Shown: one piece after another, positions 27,705 through 37,239 of the stretch
Layout: every line of letters begins with the position of its first letter
How positions within the stretch are numbered: the first letter of the stretch is position 1
Assembly: GCF_002165255.2 (NCBI RefSeq)
Contig: NZ_CP028560.1
Location: 124,001 to 188,000 of the forward strand
Direction: 5' to 3'
From: Acinetobacter sp. WCHA45
GTDB lineage: Bacteria > Pseudomonadota > Gammaproteobacteria > Pseudomonadales > Moraxellaceae
DNA length: 64,000 nt
Notes under the pieces: model-generated
The model's input: the letters and a program-made list of their open reading frames with translations, nothing else
Database searches by the model: none
Told to the model about the DNA's origin: nothing
Position numbers and translations under genes: made by a program

Positions 27705-28421
27705 TTAAGCCACCTTGTTTTGTTGGGGTAGCTGATCATAGTAAAACTCATTTGGTGTCATTTTGTCTAGACTCGAATGAGGTCGTTTCAGATTATAAAA
27801 CTCAAAATATGCACTCAATTGCTTTTTCGCATCTGTGACACTGCTATAAGCTTTGAGATACACCTCTTCATATTTAACGCTCCGCCATAATCGTTCAACC
27901 ATCACATTATCTACCCATCGACCTTTACCATCCATACTGATTTGAATGCCATTTGATTTCAATACATCAATAAATGCATCACTGGTGAACTGACTGCCTT
28001 GGTCTGTATTCAATATTTCAGGTGATCCATATTTTTCAATCGCTTCATTTAAAGCCGAAATACAAAAATCCACCTCCATACTAATCGATACCCTATGCGC
28101 AAGTACCTTGCGGCTATGCCAATCAATCACAGCACATAAATAAACAAAGCCTTTTGCCATAGGGATATACGTTATATCAGTAGACCACACTTGATTACTG
28201 CGCTGAATAGCCAATCCTTTGAGCAGATATGGATATTTACGGTGAGCTTGATTAGCCTGGCTTAAATTTGGTTTGCAATATAACGCCTGAATACCCATTT
28301 TCTTCATTAAAGTACGTGTATGACGTCGTCCTATATGATGCCCTTGACGATTCAACAAATCACGCATCATACGACTGCCTGCAAAAGGATATTGCATATG
28401 TAATTCATCAATACATCGCAT
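27705..28421 (-). CDS. IS3-family transposase OrfB (integrase domain)
   Basis: Catalytic subunit of the IS3-family element. The DDE core is visible: WSTDITYIPM, then LNTDQGSQFTS, and near the end MVERLWRSVKYEEVY. The ending segment FEFYNLKRPHSSLDKMTPNEF is typical. The first ATG gives 238 residues, but the functional protein is probably an OrfAB fusion made by frameshift from the upstream OrfA. The frame is intact here and cut short in the right-hand copy. Confidence 0.85.
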   Translation of the reverse strand: MRCIDELHMQYPFAGSRMMRDLLNRQGHHIGRRHTRTLMKKMGIQALYCKPNLSQANQAHRKYPYLLKGLAIQRSNQVWSTDITYIPMAKGFVYLCAVIDWHSRKVLAHRVSISMEVDFCISALNEAIEKYGSPEILNTDQGSQFTSDAFIDVLKSNGIQISMDGKGRWVDNVMVERLWRSVKYEEVYLKAYSSVTDAKKQLSAYFEFYNLKRPHSSLDKMTPNEFYYDQLPQQNKVA

Positions 28422-28531
28422 CAGCTTCAGATCTGATGAGCTAACAGGTTTTGGGCGATAATAATAACAACCACGAGAGACTTTCAGTAACTTAGCTTGT
28501 TTAGATACTGAAATCTGAAGTGAGTGATCGA

Positions 28532-28849
28532 TTAACTTTTGTGGTTGAAGCGGCCCAGTTTCTTCAACACACCTTCTAAAAAATCAATTTCTAATGCCTG
28601 CTCACCGATTTTTGCATGTAACTTTTTAAGATCAATGGGAGGTTCTGATGGAGCTTTTGATTGATCGAAAGCTTGTGAGGAAGCTGAGATCAATTGATTT
28701 TTCCAGTCAATAATTTGGTTTTGATGAACATCAAACTCAGAACTCAATTCAGCAAGTGTTTTTTCTGCTTTGATCGCAGCAAGTGCTACCTTAGCCTTAA
28801 AGTCGTTTGAATGATTTCTTCTTGGTCTACGTGCCATAAAATACTCCAT
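28532..28849 (-). CDS. IS3-family transposase OrfA (helix-turn-helix)
   Basis: A 105-residue DNA-binding subunit. The first residues (MARRPRRNHSNDFKAKVALA from the second ATG at 28837) and the helix-turn-helix (TLAELSSEFDVHQNQIIDW) match IS3-family OrfA. A leucine-zipper-like helix (LHAKIGEQALEIDFLEGVL) follows. An identical copy occurs at 37887-38204. Confidence 0.85.
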   Translation of the reverse strand: MEYFMARRPRRNHSNDFKAKVALAAIKAEKTLAELSSEFDVHQNQIIDWKNQLISASSQAFDQSKAPSEPPIDLKKLHAKIGEQALEIDFLEGVLKKLGRFNHKS

Positions 28850-28925
28850 ATATTGATGTTTATAACATCATTTGAGGAGCAGAGTATCACTTATAGGAGT
28901 TGTTCAAATTTCCGGATCCATCTCT

Positions 28926-29270
28926 AATGTTTGTAGTCTTTTGTAGTGCATCCAATAGTCAAATAAATAATTGTGAAACCATGAAGACACATATCACATT
29001 GATATTTATATAAAAATATTATTTGTGATTGGAGGTGATTTTTTTAATTCTATTGATTATTGTGACTCACTACGGAGTTAATTGTCTTTAAGTATTTGTT
29101 TTTAATTGTTTTATTCTTTTAATTATTTTTATTTGATTAGGTGTTGACCTTACCATAATTGGAAAGAATAGAGTTGCTACATCAAGGGTAATGATGTACC
29201 TGATATGAAAGAATAACTTCCGAGCTTATTACCCATTATTTTTTCATAATTGTAGTAAGAGGATAACTCC
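28926..29270. other. Upstream region of the copper genes
   Basis: AT-rich stretch between the left IS3 copy and the DUF305 gene. It holds the CueR-type promoter at 29144-29173 and no gene. Confidence 0.5.
29147..29167 (+). promoter_or_regulatory. CueR-type copper promoter 1 (DUF305 gene)
   Basis: A MerR-type dyad (ACCTTACCATAATTGGAAAGA) lies between TTGACC at 29144-29149 and TAGAGT, with the 19-bp spacer that marks MerR/CueR-activated promoters. It is about 100 bp upstream of the DUF305 gene. Two related sites occur at 30399 and 33859. Confidence 0.75.
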
Positions 29271-29951
29271 ATGAAACACTTTGTTCCAATGTTAATGATC
29301 GGTGCGATTGTATTTAGTGCGGGGTGTTCCTCTTCTGACGCTCCAAAGGAAAATTCAATGAGTGAGAATAAACATGAAAGCCATTCAATGCACCATGATA
29401 TGAATGGTTCAGCTAAAACAGATAATCCATCTACAAATGCCTATATGGAAGTAAATACTCGTATGCACAGCGGAATGGGTATTGATTTCACGGGAAATGC
29501 AGATACTGACTTTATGTTGGGTATGATTCCTCACCATCAGGGTGCGGTTGATATGGCAAAAGTAGTTCTTCAATACGGTTCTGATCCAGAAGTGCGTCAG
29601 CTTGCCGAGAACGTTATCTCTGCCCAAGAGTCAGAAATCAAGATGATGAATGAATGGTTGGCAAAAAACAAAAATCATTCTGGCAGCAAAAATGAAGATA
29701 GCCCATCAACTCAAGCATATATTAAGATCAATGATGAAATGCACGCAGATATGATGGTTCCATTTACAGGAAATGCTGATGTTGATTTCATGAGAGGCAT
29801 GATCCCCCATCATCAAGGTGCAATTGATATGGCAAAAGTAGTTCTTCAATATGGTTCTGATCCAGAAGTACGCCAGCTTGCTGAAGATGTTATCTCTGCC
29901 CAGGAATCAGAAATCAAGATGATGAATGAATGGTTAAGTAAACATAAGTAG
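29271..29951 (+). CDS. DUF305 lipoprotein with two tandem domains
   Basis: A 226-residue secreted lipoprotein: the N-terminus [19 protein letters not shown] ends in a lipobox Cys. It holds two DUF305 domains (about residues 58-128 and 146-225), each with MIPHHQGA and a [12 protein letters not shown] end. His- and Met-rich segments ([10 protein letters not shown]) suggest copper binding. The DNA of the two domains is nearly identical over about 170 bp, so the duplication is recent. The CueR-type promoter upstream indicates copper induction. DUF305 proteins are often found with copper resistance genes, but no activity is established. Confidence 0.82.
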   Translation: MKHFVPMLMIGAIVFSAGCSSSDAPKENSMSENKHESHSMHHDMNGSAKTDNPSTNAYMEVNTRMHSGMGIDFTGNADTDFMLGMIPHHQGAVDMAKVVLQYGSDPEVRQLAENVISAQESEIKMMNEWLAKNKNHSGSKNEDSPSTQAYIKINDEMHADMMVPFTGNADVDFMRGMIPHHQGAIDMAKVVLQYGSDPEVRQLAEDVISAQESEIKMMNEWLSKHK

Positions 29952-29980
29952 ATACTTCTCTATTCGATATTCTTTTAAAT

Positions 29981-30005
29981 GAGGGGCTTTTTAAAGCCCC
30001 TTGTT
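29981..30005 (+). terminator. Rho-independent terminator
   Basis: Stem GGGGCTTT / AAAGCCCC followed by TTGTTTT, between the DUF305 and ferredoxin genes. Confidence 0.65.
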
Positions 30006-30041
30006 TTATCTATAAATTTGATGAATTGAGGATTATGTTAT

Positions 30042-30380
30042 ATGCCAAAAATTATAGTTATTCCGCATGAAAAGATTTGTCCAGAGGGTGCGGAACTTGA
30101 AATTGAAAGCGGAAGTAATTTATGTCGAAGTTTATTGGATCATGGCATTCCCATAGAACATGCCTGCGATTTATCAGGTGCATGTACAACATGCCATGTT
30201 GTTCTGAAAAAAGGGTTCGACAGTTTAGAAGAAATGGATGATGTAGAGGCGGACTTACTGGATCGTGCCTGGGGGCTTACGGCCCAATCAAGACTATCTT
30301 GCCAGGTTAAGGTCCAAGATGAAAACTTGGAGGTAGAAATACCTAAGTACACAGTCAATTATATATCTGAGGGACATTAA
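30042..30380 (+). CDS. fdx: 2Fe-2S ferredoxin of the ISC type
   Basis: A 112-residue adrenodoxin-like ferredoxin, the type that delivers electrons for iron-sulfur cluster assembly by IscS/IscU. The four cluster cysteines are present: the C-x5-C-x2-C set in HACDLSGACTTCHVV, then the last in SRLSCQVKV. Other family marks are ICPEGAELEIESGSNL and LDRAWGLTAQSRLSC. It stands alone between copper genes, without the isc operon. Copper attacks iron-sulfur clusters, so a spare ferredoxin could support repair under copper stress; that role is an inference. Confidence 0.85.
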   Translation: MPKIIVIPHEKICPEGAELEIESGSNLCRSLLDHGIPIEHACDLSGACTTCHVVLKKGFDSLEEMDDVEADLLDRAWGLTAQSRLSCQVKVQDENLEVEIPKYTVNYISEGH

Positions 30381-30398
30381 TTTTACTTTTAATGCTTG

Positions 30399-30419
30399 AC
30401 CTTACAATTATGGCAAGGT
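30399..30419 (+). promoter_or_regulatory. CueR-type copper promoter 2 (CopZ-like gene)
   Basis: Dyad ACCTTACAATTATGGCAAGGT between TTGACC at 30396-30401 and TATATT, spacer 19 bp. It lies about 40 bp upstream of the CopZ-like start. Confidence 0.85.
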
Positions 30420-30460
30420 TTATATTAAACACATCCTGAATAGTAATAGTGGAGTTAAAT

Positions 30461-30649
30461 ATGGAATTTCATGTTGAAGATATGACTTGTGGTGGCTGTG
30501 CCCGTGGTGTAACCAGAGCAATTCAAGCAATAGATGCCAATGCAAAGGTCATCACCGAACCACCCAATCGTAGTGTAAAAGTTGAAACAACTGCAACACA
30601 GCAGCAAATCGTTGAGGCTTTAACCGAGGCTGGTTTTCCTCCTCGTTAA
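30461..30649 (+). CDS. CopZ-like copper chaperone (HMA domain)
   Basis: A 62-residue protein made of one heavy-metal-associated domain. The metal-binding motif MTCGGCA is at residues 8-14. Its likely role is to carry copper(I) in the cytoplasm to the CopA exporter. The ATG at 30461 has a GGAG ribosome site at 30451; an in-frame GTG at 30449 is less likely. A CueR-type promoter sits directly upstream and a terminator follows at 30666, so it is a single-gene unit. Confidence 0.85.
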   Translation: MEFHVEDMTCGGCARGVTRAIQAIDANAKVITEPPNRSVKVETTATQQQIVEALTEAGFPPR

Positions 30650-30665
30650 AAACGGACGAAATGAT

Positions 30666-30695
30666 AAAGCGACTCTCTATTGAGTCGCTTTTTTG
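30666..30695 (+). terminator. Rho-independent terminator
   Basis: Stem AAGCGACTC / GAGTCGCTT followed by TTTT. Confidence 0.7.
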
Positions 30696-30817
30696 TGGGC
30701 AATGAATTATAAGCTCAATATTTAGGAATGTTTGTGATGTTAAATTAGCAGTTATTTGACAATGTAAGTATCTAAAAGAAATGACATATTTTAGTTCATA
30801 GTTATAAATATAAAAAA

Positions 30818-30853
30818 TAGGGAGAAGTAAAATTAATTTTACTTCTCCCTATA
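30818..30853. terminator. Strong hairpin terminator after cueR
   Basis: Perfect 18-bp inverted repeat (ATAGGGAGAAGTAAAATT and its complement). It lies just past the cueR stop and ends the copA-cueR operon. Confidence 0.7.
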
Positions 30854-30861
30854 TCCTATTG

Positions 30862-31320
30862 CTATTTCTTTCGGGTTAAAGGTGAAACGGAAAGCAGGTC
30901 GTTATGATGGTGAACGTCCTTTATTTCATTGTGAGGTTCTTGCAAGCCTTCAAGAATCGGACAGTCGGGTCTATTATCACCAGCACAACAGTCGATTAAG
31001 TCCTTGAGAGTATTCGCCATTTGCTGTAGGTCATTGATACGTTCTTCCAGCTTTTCAATATGACCCTGAGCCAGGCGTTTGACATCAGCACTCTGTCTAC
31101 TGCGGTTATTCCATAAATCGAGTAGGTCTGATATTTCCGCTACTGAAAAACCGAGTTCACGACTTCGTTTGATAAACTTTAAACGTTCAACATCATTTAC
31201 TGAGTAAGAGCGATATCCTGCATTATTACGTCCAGCAGCGGGAATCAGGCCAATCTGCTCGTAATAACGAATCATCTTGGCGGTAACTCCTGAAGCTTTA
31301 GAGACTTTACCAATGTTCAT
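30862..31320 (-). CDS. cueR: CueR-type copper-responsive MerR regulator
   Basis: A 152-residue MerR-family activator. The N-terminal helix-turn-helix is MNIGKVSKASGVTAKMIRYY, a long dimer helix follows, and the metal loop CCAGDNRPDC near residue 112 carries the two cysteines expected for copper(I) sensing. A longer frame to 31425 overlaps copA, so I use the ATG at 31320, which has an AGGAGG ribosome site. It is 10 bp after copA and probably in the same transcript. The three matching dyads at 29147, 30399 and 33859 are its likely targets. Confidence 0.88.
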   Translation of the reverse strand: MNIGKVSKASGVTAKMIRYYEQIGLIPAAGRNNAGYRSYSVNDVERLKFIKRSRELGFSVAEISDLLDLWNNRSRQSADVKRLAQGHIEKLEERINDLQQMANTLKDLIDCCAGDNRPDCPILEGLQEPHNEIKDVHHHNDLLSVSPLTRKK

Positions 31321-31330
31321 CATATCCTCC

Positions 31331-33817
31331 TTAGCCTTGACTGACGGATGGTGACTGGAATCGACGTAAACGTAATGCATTACCGAGTACAAATACACTG
31401 GACAAAGCCATTGCACCTGCTGCAAAGATTGGGGACATCAGTATTCCATAGGCTGGGTACAATATACCAGCAGCAACAGGAATCAACATGGTGTTATAGG
31501 CAAATGCCCAGAATAAGTTCTGATGAATATTACCAATCGTTGCTTTGGACAAGGCAATCGCATTGGCAACACCTTGTAAGTTCCCTGACATTAACACGAC
31601 ATCGGCAGATTCAATTGCAACATCTGTACCTGTACCAATCGCAAGTCCCACATCAGCTTCAGCCAAAGCTGGCGCATCGTTAATACCATCACCCACAAAA
31701 GCGATATGGCCATATTTTGCTTTCAGCTCTTTAACCGCACTAACTTTACCCTCTGGTAAAACTTCAGCAATCACTTCATCAATACCCAATTGTTTGGCAA
31801 TCGCTTGAGCAGTACGAACATTGTCACCAGTAACCATTGCCACCTTAAGCCCTAATTGGTGTAGAGCCTTAATCGCTGCTGGCGTTGTGGATTTGATTGG
31901 GTCGGCAACTGCAATAATTCCTGCTAGTTCGCCATCGACAGCAACATAAAGAGGGGATTTACCCTCATCACCAAGACGCTGAGCTGTAACAGCAAATGGA
32001 GCAACATCAATACCAAGTTGAACCATATAACGGTCTGCACCAATATTGATTTTTTCATTACCATTGATGGTTGCATAGACACCCATACCAGTGACTGAAT
32101 CAAAGGTATCGACTTTAGGTAGAGCTAGGTTTTCACTTTTTGCCGCATCAACAATTGCTTTAGCAATCGGATGTTCAGAACGGGATTCGACAGCCGCAAC
32201 CATGCCTAGAACATAATCACGCTCAAACAATTGGGTTACTTCAAAGTCAGTCAGCACAGGATGACCCTCTGTCAACGTCCCTGTTTTATCAACTGCAACA
32301 ACTTTAGCATCTTTTAATAGTTGTAAGGCTTCACCTTTACGGAACAACACTCCTAACTCTGCACCACGACCTGTACCCACCATAATTGAGGTTGGTGTCG
32401 CTAATCCCATTGCACACGGGCAGGCAATGATCAGCACTGCCACAGCATTAACCAACGCAAAGGTTAAGGCTGGTGATGGACCAAAAATAAGCCAGACTAG
32501 GAATGTAAGTACTGCGGCAATCATCACCGCAGGGACAAACCATAAGGTAACTTTATCCACCACAGCTTGAATCGGCATTTTAGAACCCTGTGCTTGCTCA
32601 ACCAAACGAATGATTTGAGCCAGCATAGTTTCGCCACCCACCGCCACAGCGGTAAAGGTCAACGTGCCATTCTGGTTAATGGTGCCGCCTACCACATCAC
32701 TGCCGATGCCTTTCTCAACAGGGATTGGTTCACCCGTAATCATGGATTCATCAACAAAACTTTTTCCATCAGTGACTTGACCATCGACAGGGATTCTTTC
32801 ACCTGGTTTCACAATGATAATGTCATCTGCAACCACTTGGTCTAGTGCAATATCTACCATTTGGCCATCGCGTAAAACATGGGCAGTTTTGGCCTGTAAG
32901 CTGACTAAACGCTGGATTGCTTCAGATGTTCGCCCTTTGGCTTTTGCTTCAAGAAAACGACCCAGTAAGATTAATGCCACAATCACCGCAGCAGCTTCGT
33001 AATATACATTTACCGTTCCTGTGGGAAGGATGTTGGGTATGAATGTGGCAACAATAGAAAATAGGTAAGCTGCTAATGTACCAACCGCAACCAGCGAGTT
33101 CATATCAGGTGCTAAACGGAGTAATGCAGGCAAACCTTTTAGATAGAATCTTCGTCCTGGAATAACTAAAACCAACGTGGTCAGGATGAATTGTAAATAC
33201 CAGCTATTCTGCATCCCAATAGTTTGATCAATCAGTTGATGAACACCAGGGATAAGGTGAGATCCCATTTCCAAAATAAATACAGGCAAAGCCAATAGGG
33301 TTGCAAGAATCAAATCACGCTTAAGTTCAGCACGTTCTTGATCTTTTTTCTCAAGCAGCTCTGTCTGGTCAGGAATAGAAGCTTGAATTTCTGTGGCATC
33401 GTAACCAGCTTTATCAATTGCGGTAATCAAGTCATCGACATTTGCTGAACCACTGACCGTTGCACGCTCAGTCGCAAGATTGACATTGGCCTCTTTTACA
33501 CCTGCAACGGCTTTAAGGGCTTTTTCGACACGACCTACACAACTAGCACAGGTCATGCCTTTAATTGATAATTCAATATTATTTGCGGGCACGTCATAAC
33601 CTGATTGTTCAATGGCATGAACCAGTACCTGACGATCCACAGGCTGATCAAGTACAATATCTGCACGTTCTGTCGCTAGATTGACCGAGGCAGACTGTAC
33701 ACCATCAACTTTTTTGAGTGCTGTTTCAACACGCCCAACACAGCTGGCACATGTCATCCCTTCAATTTTTAATGTAACTTTCATATTATTAGAAAGCTTA
33801 TCTGTTGCCTTTCCCAT
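31331..33817 (-). CDS. copA: CopA, copper-exporting P1B ATPase
   Basis: An 828-residue inner-membrane pump for copper(I). Two N-terminal HMA domains each carry GMTCASC (about residues 19-25 and 85-91). The family-defining CPC is in [12 protein letters not shown], the phosphorylated Asp in DKTGTLTEG, the HP motif in SEHPIAKA, and the hinge in [14 protein letters not shown]. Eight transmembrane helices fit the layout. The start at 33817 is chosen; a later ATG at 33784 would remove 11 residues. The CueR-type promoter at 33859 drives it and cueR follows. Confidence 0.93.
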   Translation of the reverse strand: MGKATDKLSNNMKVTLKIEGMTCASCVGRVETALKKVDGVQSASVNLATERADIVLDQPVDRQVLVHAIEQSGYDVPANNIELSIKGMTCASCVGRVEKALKAVAGVKEANVNLATERATVSGSANVDDLITAIDKAGYDATEIQASIPDQTELLEKKDQERAELKRDLILATLLALPVFILEMGSHLIPGVHQLIDQTIGMQNSWYLQFILTTLVLVIPGRRFYLKGLPALLRLAPDMNSLVAVGTLAAYLFSIVATFIPNILPTGTVNVYYEAAAVIVALILLGRFLEAKAKGRTSEAIQRLVSLQAKTAHVLRDGQMVDIALDQVVADDIIIVKPGERIPVDGQVTDGKSFVDESMITGEPIPVEKGIGSDVVGGTINQNGTLTFTAVAVGGETMLAQIIRLVEQAQGSKMPIQAVVDKVTLWFVPAVMIAAVLTFLVWLIFGPSPALTFALVNAVAVLIIACPCAMGLATPTSIMVGTGRGAELGVLFRKGEALQLLKDAKVVAVDKTGTLTEGHPVLTDFEVTQLFERDYVLGMVAAVESRSEHPIAKAIVDAAKSENLALPKVDTFDSVTGMGVYATINGNEKINIGADRYMVQLGIDVAPFAVTAQRLGDEGKSPLYVAVDGELAGIIAVADPIKSTTPAAIKALHQLGLKVAMVTGDNVRTAQAIAKQLGIDEVIAEVLPEGKVSAVKELKAKYGHIAFVGDGINDAPALAEADVGLAIGTGTDVAIESADVVLMSGNLQGVANAIALSKATIGNIHQNLFWAFAYNTMLIPVAAGILYPAYGILMSPIFAAGAMALSSVFVLGNALRLRRFQSPSVSQG

Positions 33818-33858
33818 AAGATATACCTATAGTGCTTACCCAATTATTAAGAGCATAA

Positions 33859-33879
33859 ACCTTGCCATTATGGGAAGGT
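33859..33879 (-). promoter_or_regulatory. CueR-type copper promoter 3 (copA-cueR)
   Basis: The most symmetric of the three dyads: ACCTTGCCATTATGGGAAGGT. On the minus strand TTGACC and TATGCT stand 19 bp apart around it. It is about 40 bp before the copA start. Confidence 0.88.
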
Positions 33880-33937
33880 CAAGGGTAGAATATGTAAACA
33901 TATATATTTTCTAAATAATAGGAATTTAAGTATTAGT

Positions 33938-34252
33938 ATGAATTTTAATAATCACCCGATACCATTATCTCAAGATGAGATTATGTCTTTAGCTGAAACA
34001 TTTCGGCTATTAGGTGATGCTTCACGACTTAAAATTCTACTTTTTTGTATGCGGGGGCCTAGTTCAGTAGGTGAAATCAGTGATGCTCTTGATTTATCCC
34101 AATCTTTAGTCAGTCATAATCTTCGTTTATTGCGTTCAGCTCGTTTAGTCAAAGGCGAAAGACAATCTAAACAAGTATTTTATGAGATTGATGATTTACA
34201 TGTTAGTCAGGTTTTATTAGATATGGCAAGTCATATTAGTGAGGAGCACTAA
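33938..34252 (+). CDS. ArsR/SmtB-family metal-responsive repressor
   Basis: A 104-residue winged-helix repressor. The recognition region is SVGEISDALDLSQSLVSHNL. The C-terminal helix has D-x-H-x10-H-x2-E (in DDLHVSQVLLDMASHISEEH), the zinc site of the SmtB/CzrA group; the N-terminal Cys site of CadC/ArsR is absent. Zinc or a similar divalent metal is therefore the likely signal. It is divergent from copA. A palindrome before the CDF exporter gene (37240) has the form of an operator for this family, which suggests that exporter is its target. Confidence 0.82.
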   Translation: MNFNNHPIPLSQDEIMSLAETFRLLGDASRLKILLFCMRGPSSVGEISDALDLSQSLVSHNLRLLRSARLVKGERQSKQVFYEIDDLHVSQVLLDMASHISEEH

Positions 34253-34476
34253 TTTATAGTAGTACGTAATGTATTGCAAAAATATCTAAATTAAATAACT
34301 TTAAGGGGAAAGAGGGTTATAGGAATTCTTTATTTTTATTACTCTAAACAAGAAATATATCATGCATTTATTTAAGTTATCAGTATCATCTACAAAAAGT
34401 TAAGATCAAGGGCATATAATTAAGAAATGTCTAGCTATATGCCTTGATATCTATTTGAGGAAAGTGCTATCTGTTT
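34253..34476. other. Gap between the ArsR and TPR genes
   Basis: AT-rich sequence between two convergent genes. I see no gene and no strong hairpin. Confidence 0.4.
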
Positions 34477-36165
34477 TTAACAGCAACTTGTAGTGTTATC
34501 TTCAAATGCACTTAATCGGCAGAAACAGGATGCTTCAATATTAATATCAGCCGAGGCAAGTGCTATATCACGTTGCAGCGAAATATCTCGAGCTTCTTTC
34601 TCTAGACCTAGTTTTGCTAAACACTCATAAAGTCCATGAAGACTCCATACATTGTTAGGGCGAATTCGGCGACGTCCAAGGTCACCTTCTAGCCCCAGTT
34701 CAATCCGATATTCTTGGGCTGCTACTTCAAAGTTTCCTTGTTCCATATTAAGTGCGCAGAATGCATGCCGAACTGGTTGTAACCAAGCTGGAGGATCACA
34801 ATAAGGAAGAGCATCTTCTAATTTAATGCCTTCTCGCAAGATTGCGAATGCTTCTTTCGTATTACCTTTACGATACTCAATTTCGCCATGAATCATTTTG
34901 GCAGCAATTTTTAAAGCTTCGACCTCTTTAACAGGTATAGAGTTAAAGCGCTCTTCTGATACATTAGCTACTGCTTTTATAAAAGACTCTCTTTCTTTTT
35001 CGGCCTCTTTAACTCTTCTTAATGAAGCAAATGCTATGCCTTTTGCGTAGTGAATCATTGCGGTTGTGGAACTATATAGACCTTTATCTTTAGGTAGCTC
35101 AAGTTTCAGAATATCTTCCCACATGCCAAATCTAATCATAACATGTGGTAGTGTTGTGCAATGGCTTTCAGTTAAATTAGCCATTGGCGGTGTAGTGATA
35201 TGTAGTACTTCGGGTGTTAAAATGTCATTGATACGATGAGCCATAAATAACGCTTCCTGTGATTTACCTGCCATCATTGCACCATAAGCACCTACCATTA
35301 AATTATGAACGCGATACAAGATATTCCAACCACCTGGATTCTTTTCTCTAGAAAAATATCTTTCATCGGCTGCGATTGCATCAAGATTAGAATAAACCAC
35401 TCGACGCCAATCTCCGCATGCATTATCAATATGTGTGGACATATGGGCTAAATGTGACCCATCAGGTGATAAATTACGAAGGTTATCAGCAGCTGGCAAT
35501 GCAACTTCAGGATAAGGTGACATTTCCATTAAATGTATATAGAGATGATTAATTACAGGATGACGATTTGCCCCAGGTTTAGTGAAAGCAACTTCAAGCA
35601 CGTTTCTAGCTTCAACTGTACCTAAACCTATGGCTTCACCGGTATCTAAATCCCACAATTTACGAGGGCTCAAGCACATGAGTGCATCTGCAAACATTGC
35701 AGCTGCATCAAGATCATTAGAATATTTTTCATAAAATGATCTCATAGCTTGAGCATATGCAAAATTCAGCTCATGAAAGTCTTGTTCATCTATAGTCACG
35801 TGTTTTGGAAAGCGTGGAGCAAGGGCATCAATTAAATCTTTCTCAAATTGTGTCGCATTATGAGTCGCTGCTAACTTTGCTTGTTCCATAATTTCATTAA
35901 TATATGGAATGGTATTCTGTAAGTCTGAAGGATCAAATAAATGCCAAGCTTTATTGTAATTTGGACCAGATGCAAAGGCGATGCCCCAATAAGCCATTGC
36001 GCATTTTGCATCATGTTCTAGAGCTTTCTTAAAACAATTTATGGCTTCACTCGGATTGAAACAATATGTCCATAATAAGCCACGATCAAACCAAAGTTGA
36101 GTATCAGGAGATGACGTAGTTATTTGACGCTGGTAATCTCCTAAATTGTAGTATTTATCAGACAT
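34477..36165 (-). CDS. TPR-repeat protein of unknown function
   Basis: A 562-residue soluble protein with tetratricopeptide-type helical repeats: WFDRGLLWTYCFNPSEAINC and CAMAYWGIAFA near the start, and others near residues 420 and 480. It has no signal peptide and ends SAFEDNTTSCC, a Cys pair that could bind metal. The ATG at 36165 has an AGGAGA ribosome site; a longer frame to 36234 overlaps the exporter gene. It follows the CDF exporter by 40 bp on the same strand, so the two probably form an operon. Function unknown; scaffold or metal-stress roles are guesses. Confidence 0.7.
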   Translation of the reverse strand: MSDKYYNLGDYQRQITTSSPDTQLWFDRGLLWTYCFNPSEAINCFKKALEHDAKCAMAYWGIAFASGPNYNKAWHLFDPSDLQNTIPYINEIMEQAKLAATHNATQFEKDLIDALAPRFPKHVTIDEQDFHELNFAYAQAMRSFYEKYSNDLDAAAMFADALMCLSPRKLWDLDTGEAIGLGTVEARNVLEVAFTKPGANRHPVINHLYIHLMEMSPYPEVALPAADNLRNLSPDGSHLAHMSTHIDNACGDWRRVVYSNLDAIAADERYFSREKNPGGWNILYRVHNLMVGAYGAMMAGKSQEALFMAHRINDILTPEVLHITTPPMANLTESHCTTLPHVMIRFGMWEDILKLELPKDKGLYSSTTAMIHYAKGIAFASLRRVKEAEKERESFIKAVANVSEERFNSIPVKEVEALKIAAKMIHGEIEYRKGNTKEAFAILREGIKLEDALPYCDPPAWLQPVRHAFCALNMEQGNFEVAAQEYRIELGLEGDLGRRRIRPNNVWSLHGLYECLAKLGLEKEARDISLQRDIALASADINIEASCFCRLSAFEDNTTSCC

Positions 36166-36205
36166 TAAAGTCTCCTCATCAGTGAATAACAATAAAGATT
36201 TAAGG

Positions 36206-37210
36206 TTAGTGATTATGTCCAGCGTGTGGATCAATTTGAGTTGGGTTTTCTAAGCTACAAGTACTATTGCCTTGCCAATCAATGGCTATAGTTGGATGTT
36301 CAATAGAAAATTTGGATTTTAGCTCATTCTCAATGTTGAGAGTTAATGTCGCGAGGTCAACTCCATCTTTGGGTTTGACATGCAACGTTGCCATAGATCT
36401 ACCTGATGTAATCATCCAAATATGTATATGGGTAATTTTTTCAATACCACTTACATTTTTCAAAAGATATTCAGTGATCTCTTGGGCATTAGCATTCTCA
36501 GGAGCACCCTCAAGTAAAATATGAAGAGTACGTTTAAATAAAGACCATGCGCTGCGTAGTACAAGTAAAGAAACTAGAACAGATAAAATTGGATCGATAG
36601 GAGTCCAGCCTGTGTACCAAATCACTATGGCAGCAATAATTGCTCCAACAGAGCCGAGTAAATCGCCCATTACATGGAGAATAGCTCCTTTAACATTGAC
36701 ATGTTCTGTATCGCCTCTTGTTAAGTACCATAAAACAAATAAGTTAACGAGCATACCTATAATAGCAACGATAAACATCGGTCCTGCCATGACAGGTTGA
36801 GGTGATTGAAAGCGTTCAATAGCCTCATAAATAATCCATCCAACGATTGCGAATAATGTAAGAGAATTCATTAAGCCAGCAATAACTTCGAATCGCATGT
36901 ATCCAAATGTTTTTGAATTATCTGCAATGCGGCGACCGAAACGAAAGGCAGCATAAGCTAAACCTAAGGCAACGGCATCTGTAAGCATATGCCCTGCATC
37001 AGCCAGAAGTGCGAGTGAACCAGAGATGATTCCTCCAGTGGCTTCTACAAGCATGAACCCGAAAATGATAAAAAACGAAATCAGAATTTTTCTTTCGTTT
37101 CCGTTACTCACATCAGGAACATGTGAATGATCATGACCTTCATGCGAATGATCATGACCTTCATGCGAATGATCATGACATTTATGATTGTGATCGCGTT
37201 GATTACTCAT
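36206..37210 (-). CDS. czcD: Cation diffusion facilitator (CzcD/ZitB-like) metal exporter
   Basis: A 334-residue inner-membrane exporter that swaps a divalent metal, most likely zinc, for protons. The N-terminus is His-rich with three HEGHDHSH-type repeats, and the C-terminus ends DPHAGHNH. Six transmembrane helices are visible. The metal site appears as LLADAGHMLTDA in helix II and its partner HVMGDLLGS in helix V (H-x3-D). The C-terminal cytoplasmic domain (about 210-300) contains THIHIWMITSG. The operator-like palindrome at 37240 lies 30 bp before the start. Confidence 0.88.
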   Translation of the reverse strand: MSNQRDHNHKCHDHSHEGHDHSHEGHDHSHVPDVSNGNERKILISFFIIFGFMLVEATGGIISGSLALLADAGHMLTDAVALGLAYAAFRFGRRIADNSKTFGYMRFEVIAGLMNSLTLFAIVGWIIYEAIERFQSPQPVMAGPMFIVAIIGMLVNLFVLWYLTRGDTEHVNVKGAILHVMGDLLGSVGAIIAAIVIWYTGWTPIDPILSVLVSLLVLRSAWSLFKRTLHILLEGAPENANAQEITEYLLKNVSGIEKITHIHIWMITSGRSMATLHVKPKDGVDLATLTLNIENELKSKFSIEHPTIAIDWQGNSTCSLENPTQIDPHAGHNH

Positions 37211-37239
37211 GTATAAAAACCTAACATGTATATATTTTT

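Larger units (their letters stand above)
27644..28925 (-). mobile_element. IS3-family element (ISAba14-like), complete left copy
   Basis: A 1282-bp element with imperfect terminal repeats: AGAGGTGGTTCCACTTG at one end and AGAGATGGATCCGGAAA at the other, both leading into TTTGAACAACT. It encodes OrfA (28532-28849) and OrfB (27705 to about 28421 and upstream) in different frames, the usual IS3 arrangement with programmed frameshifting. The name ISAba14-like is a recollection. Confidence 0.8.

Noticed and set aside
31321-31425. N-terminal extension of CueR overlapping copA
   Set aside because: The extension reads through the copA end and has no resemblance to MerR proteins; the ATG at 31320 has a strong ribosome site.
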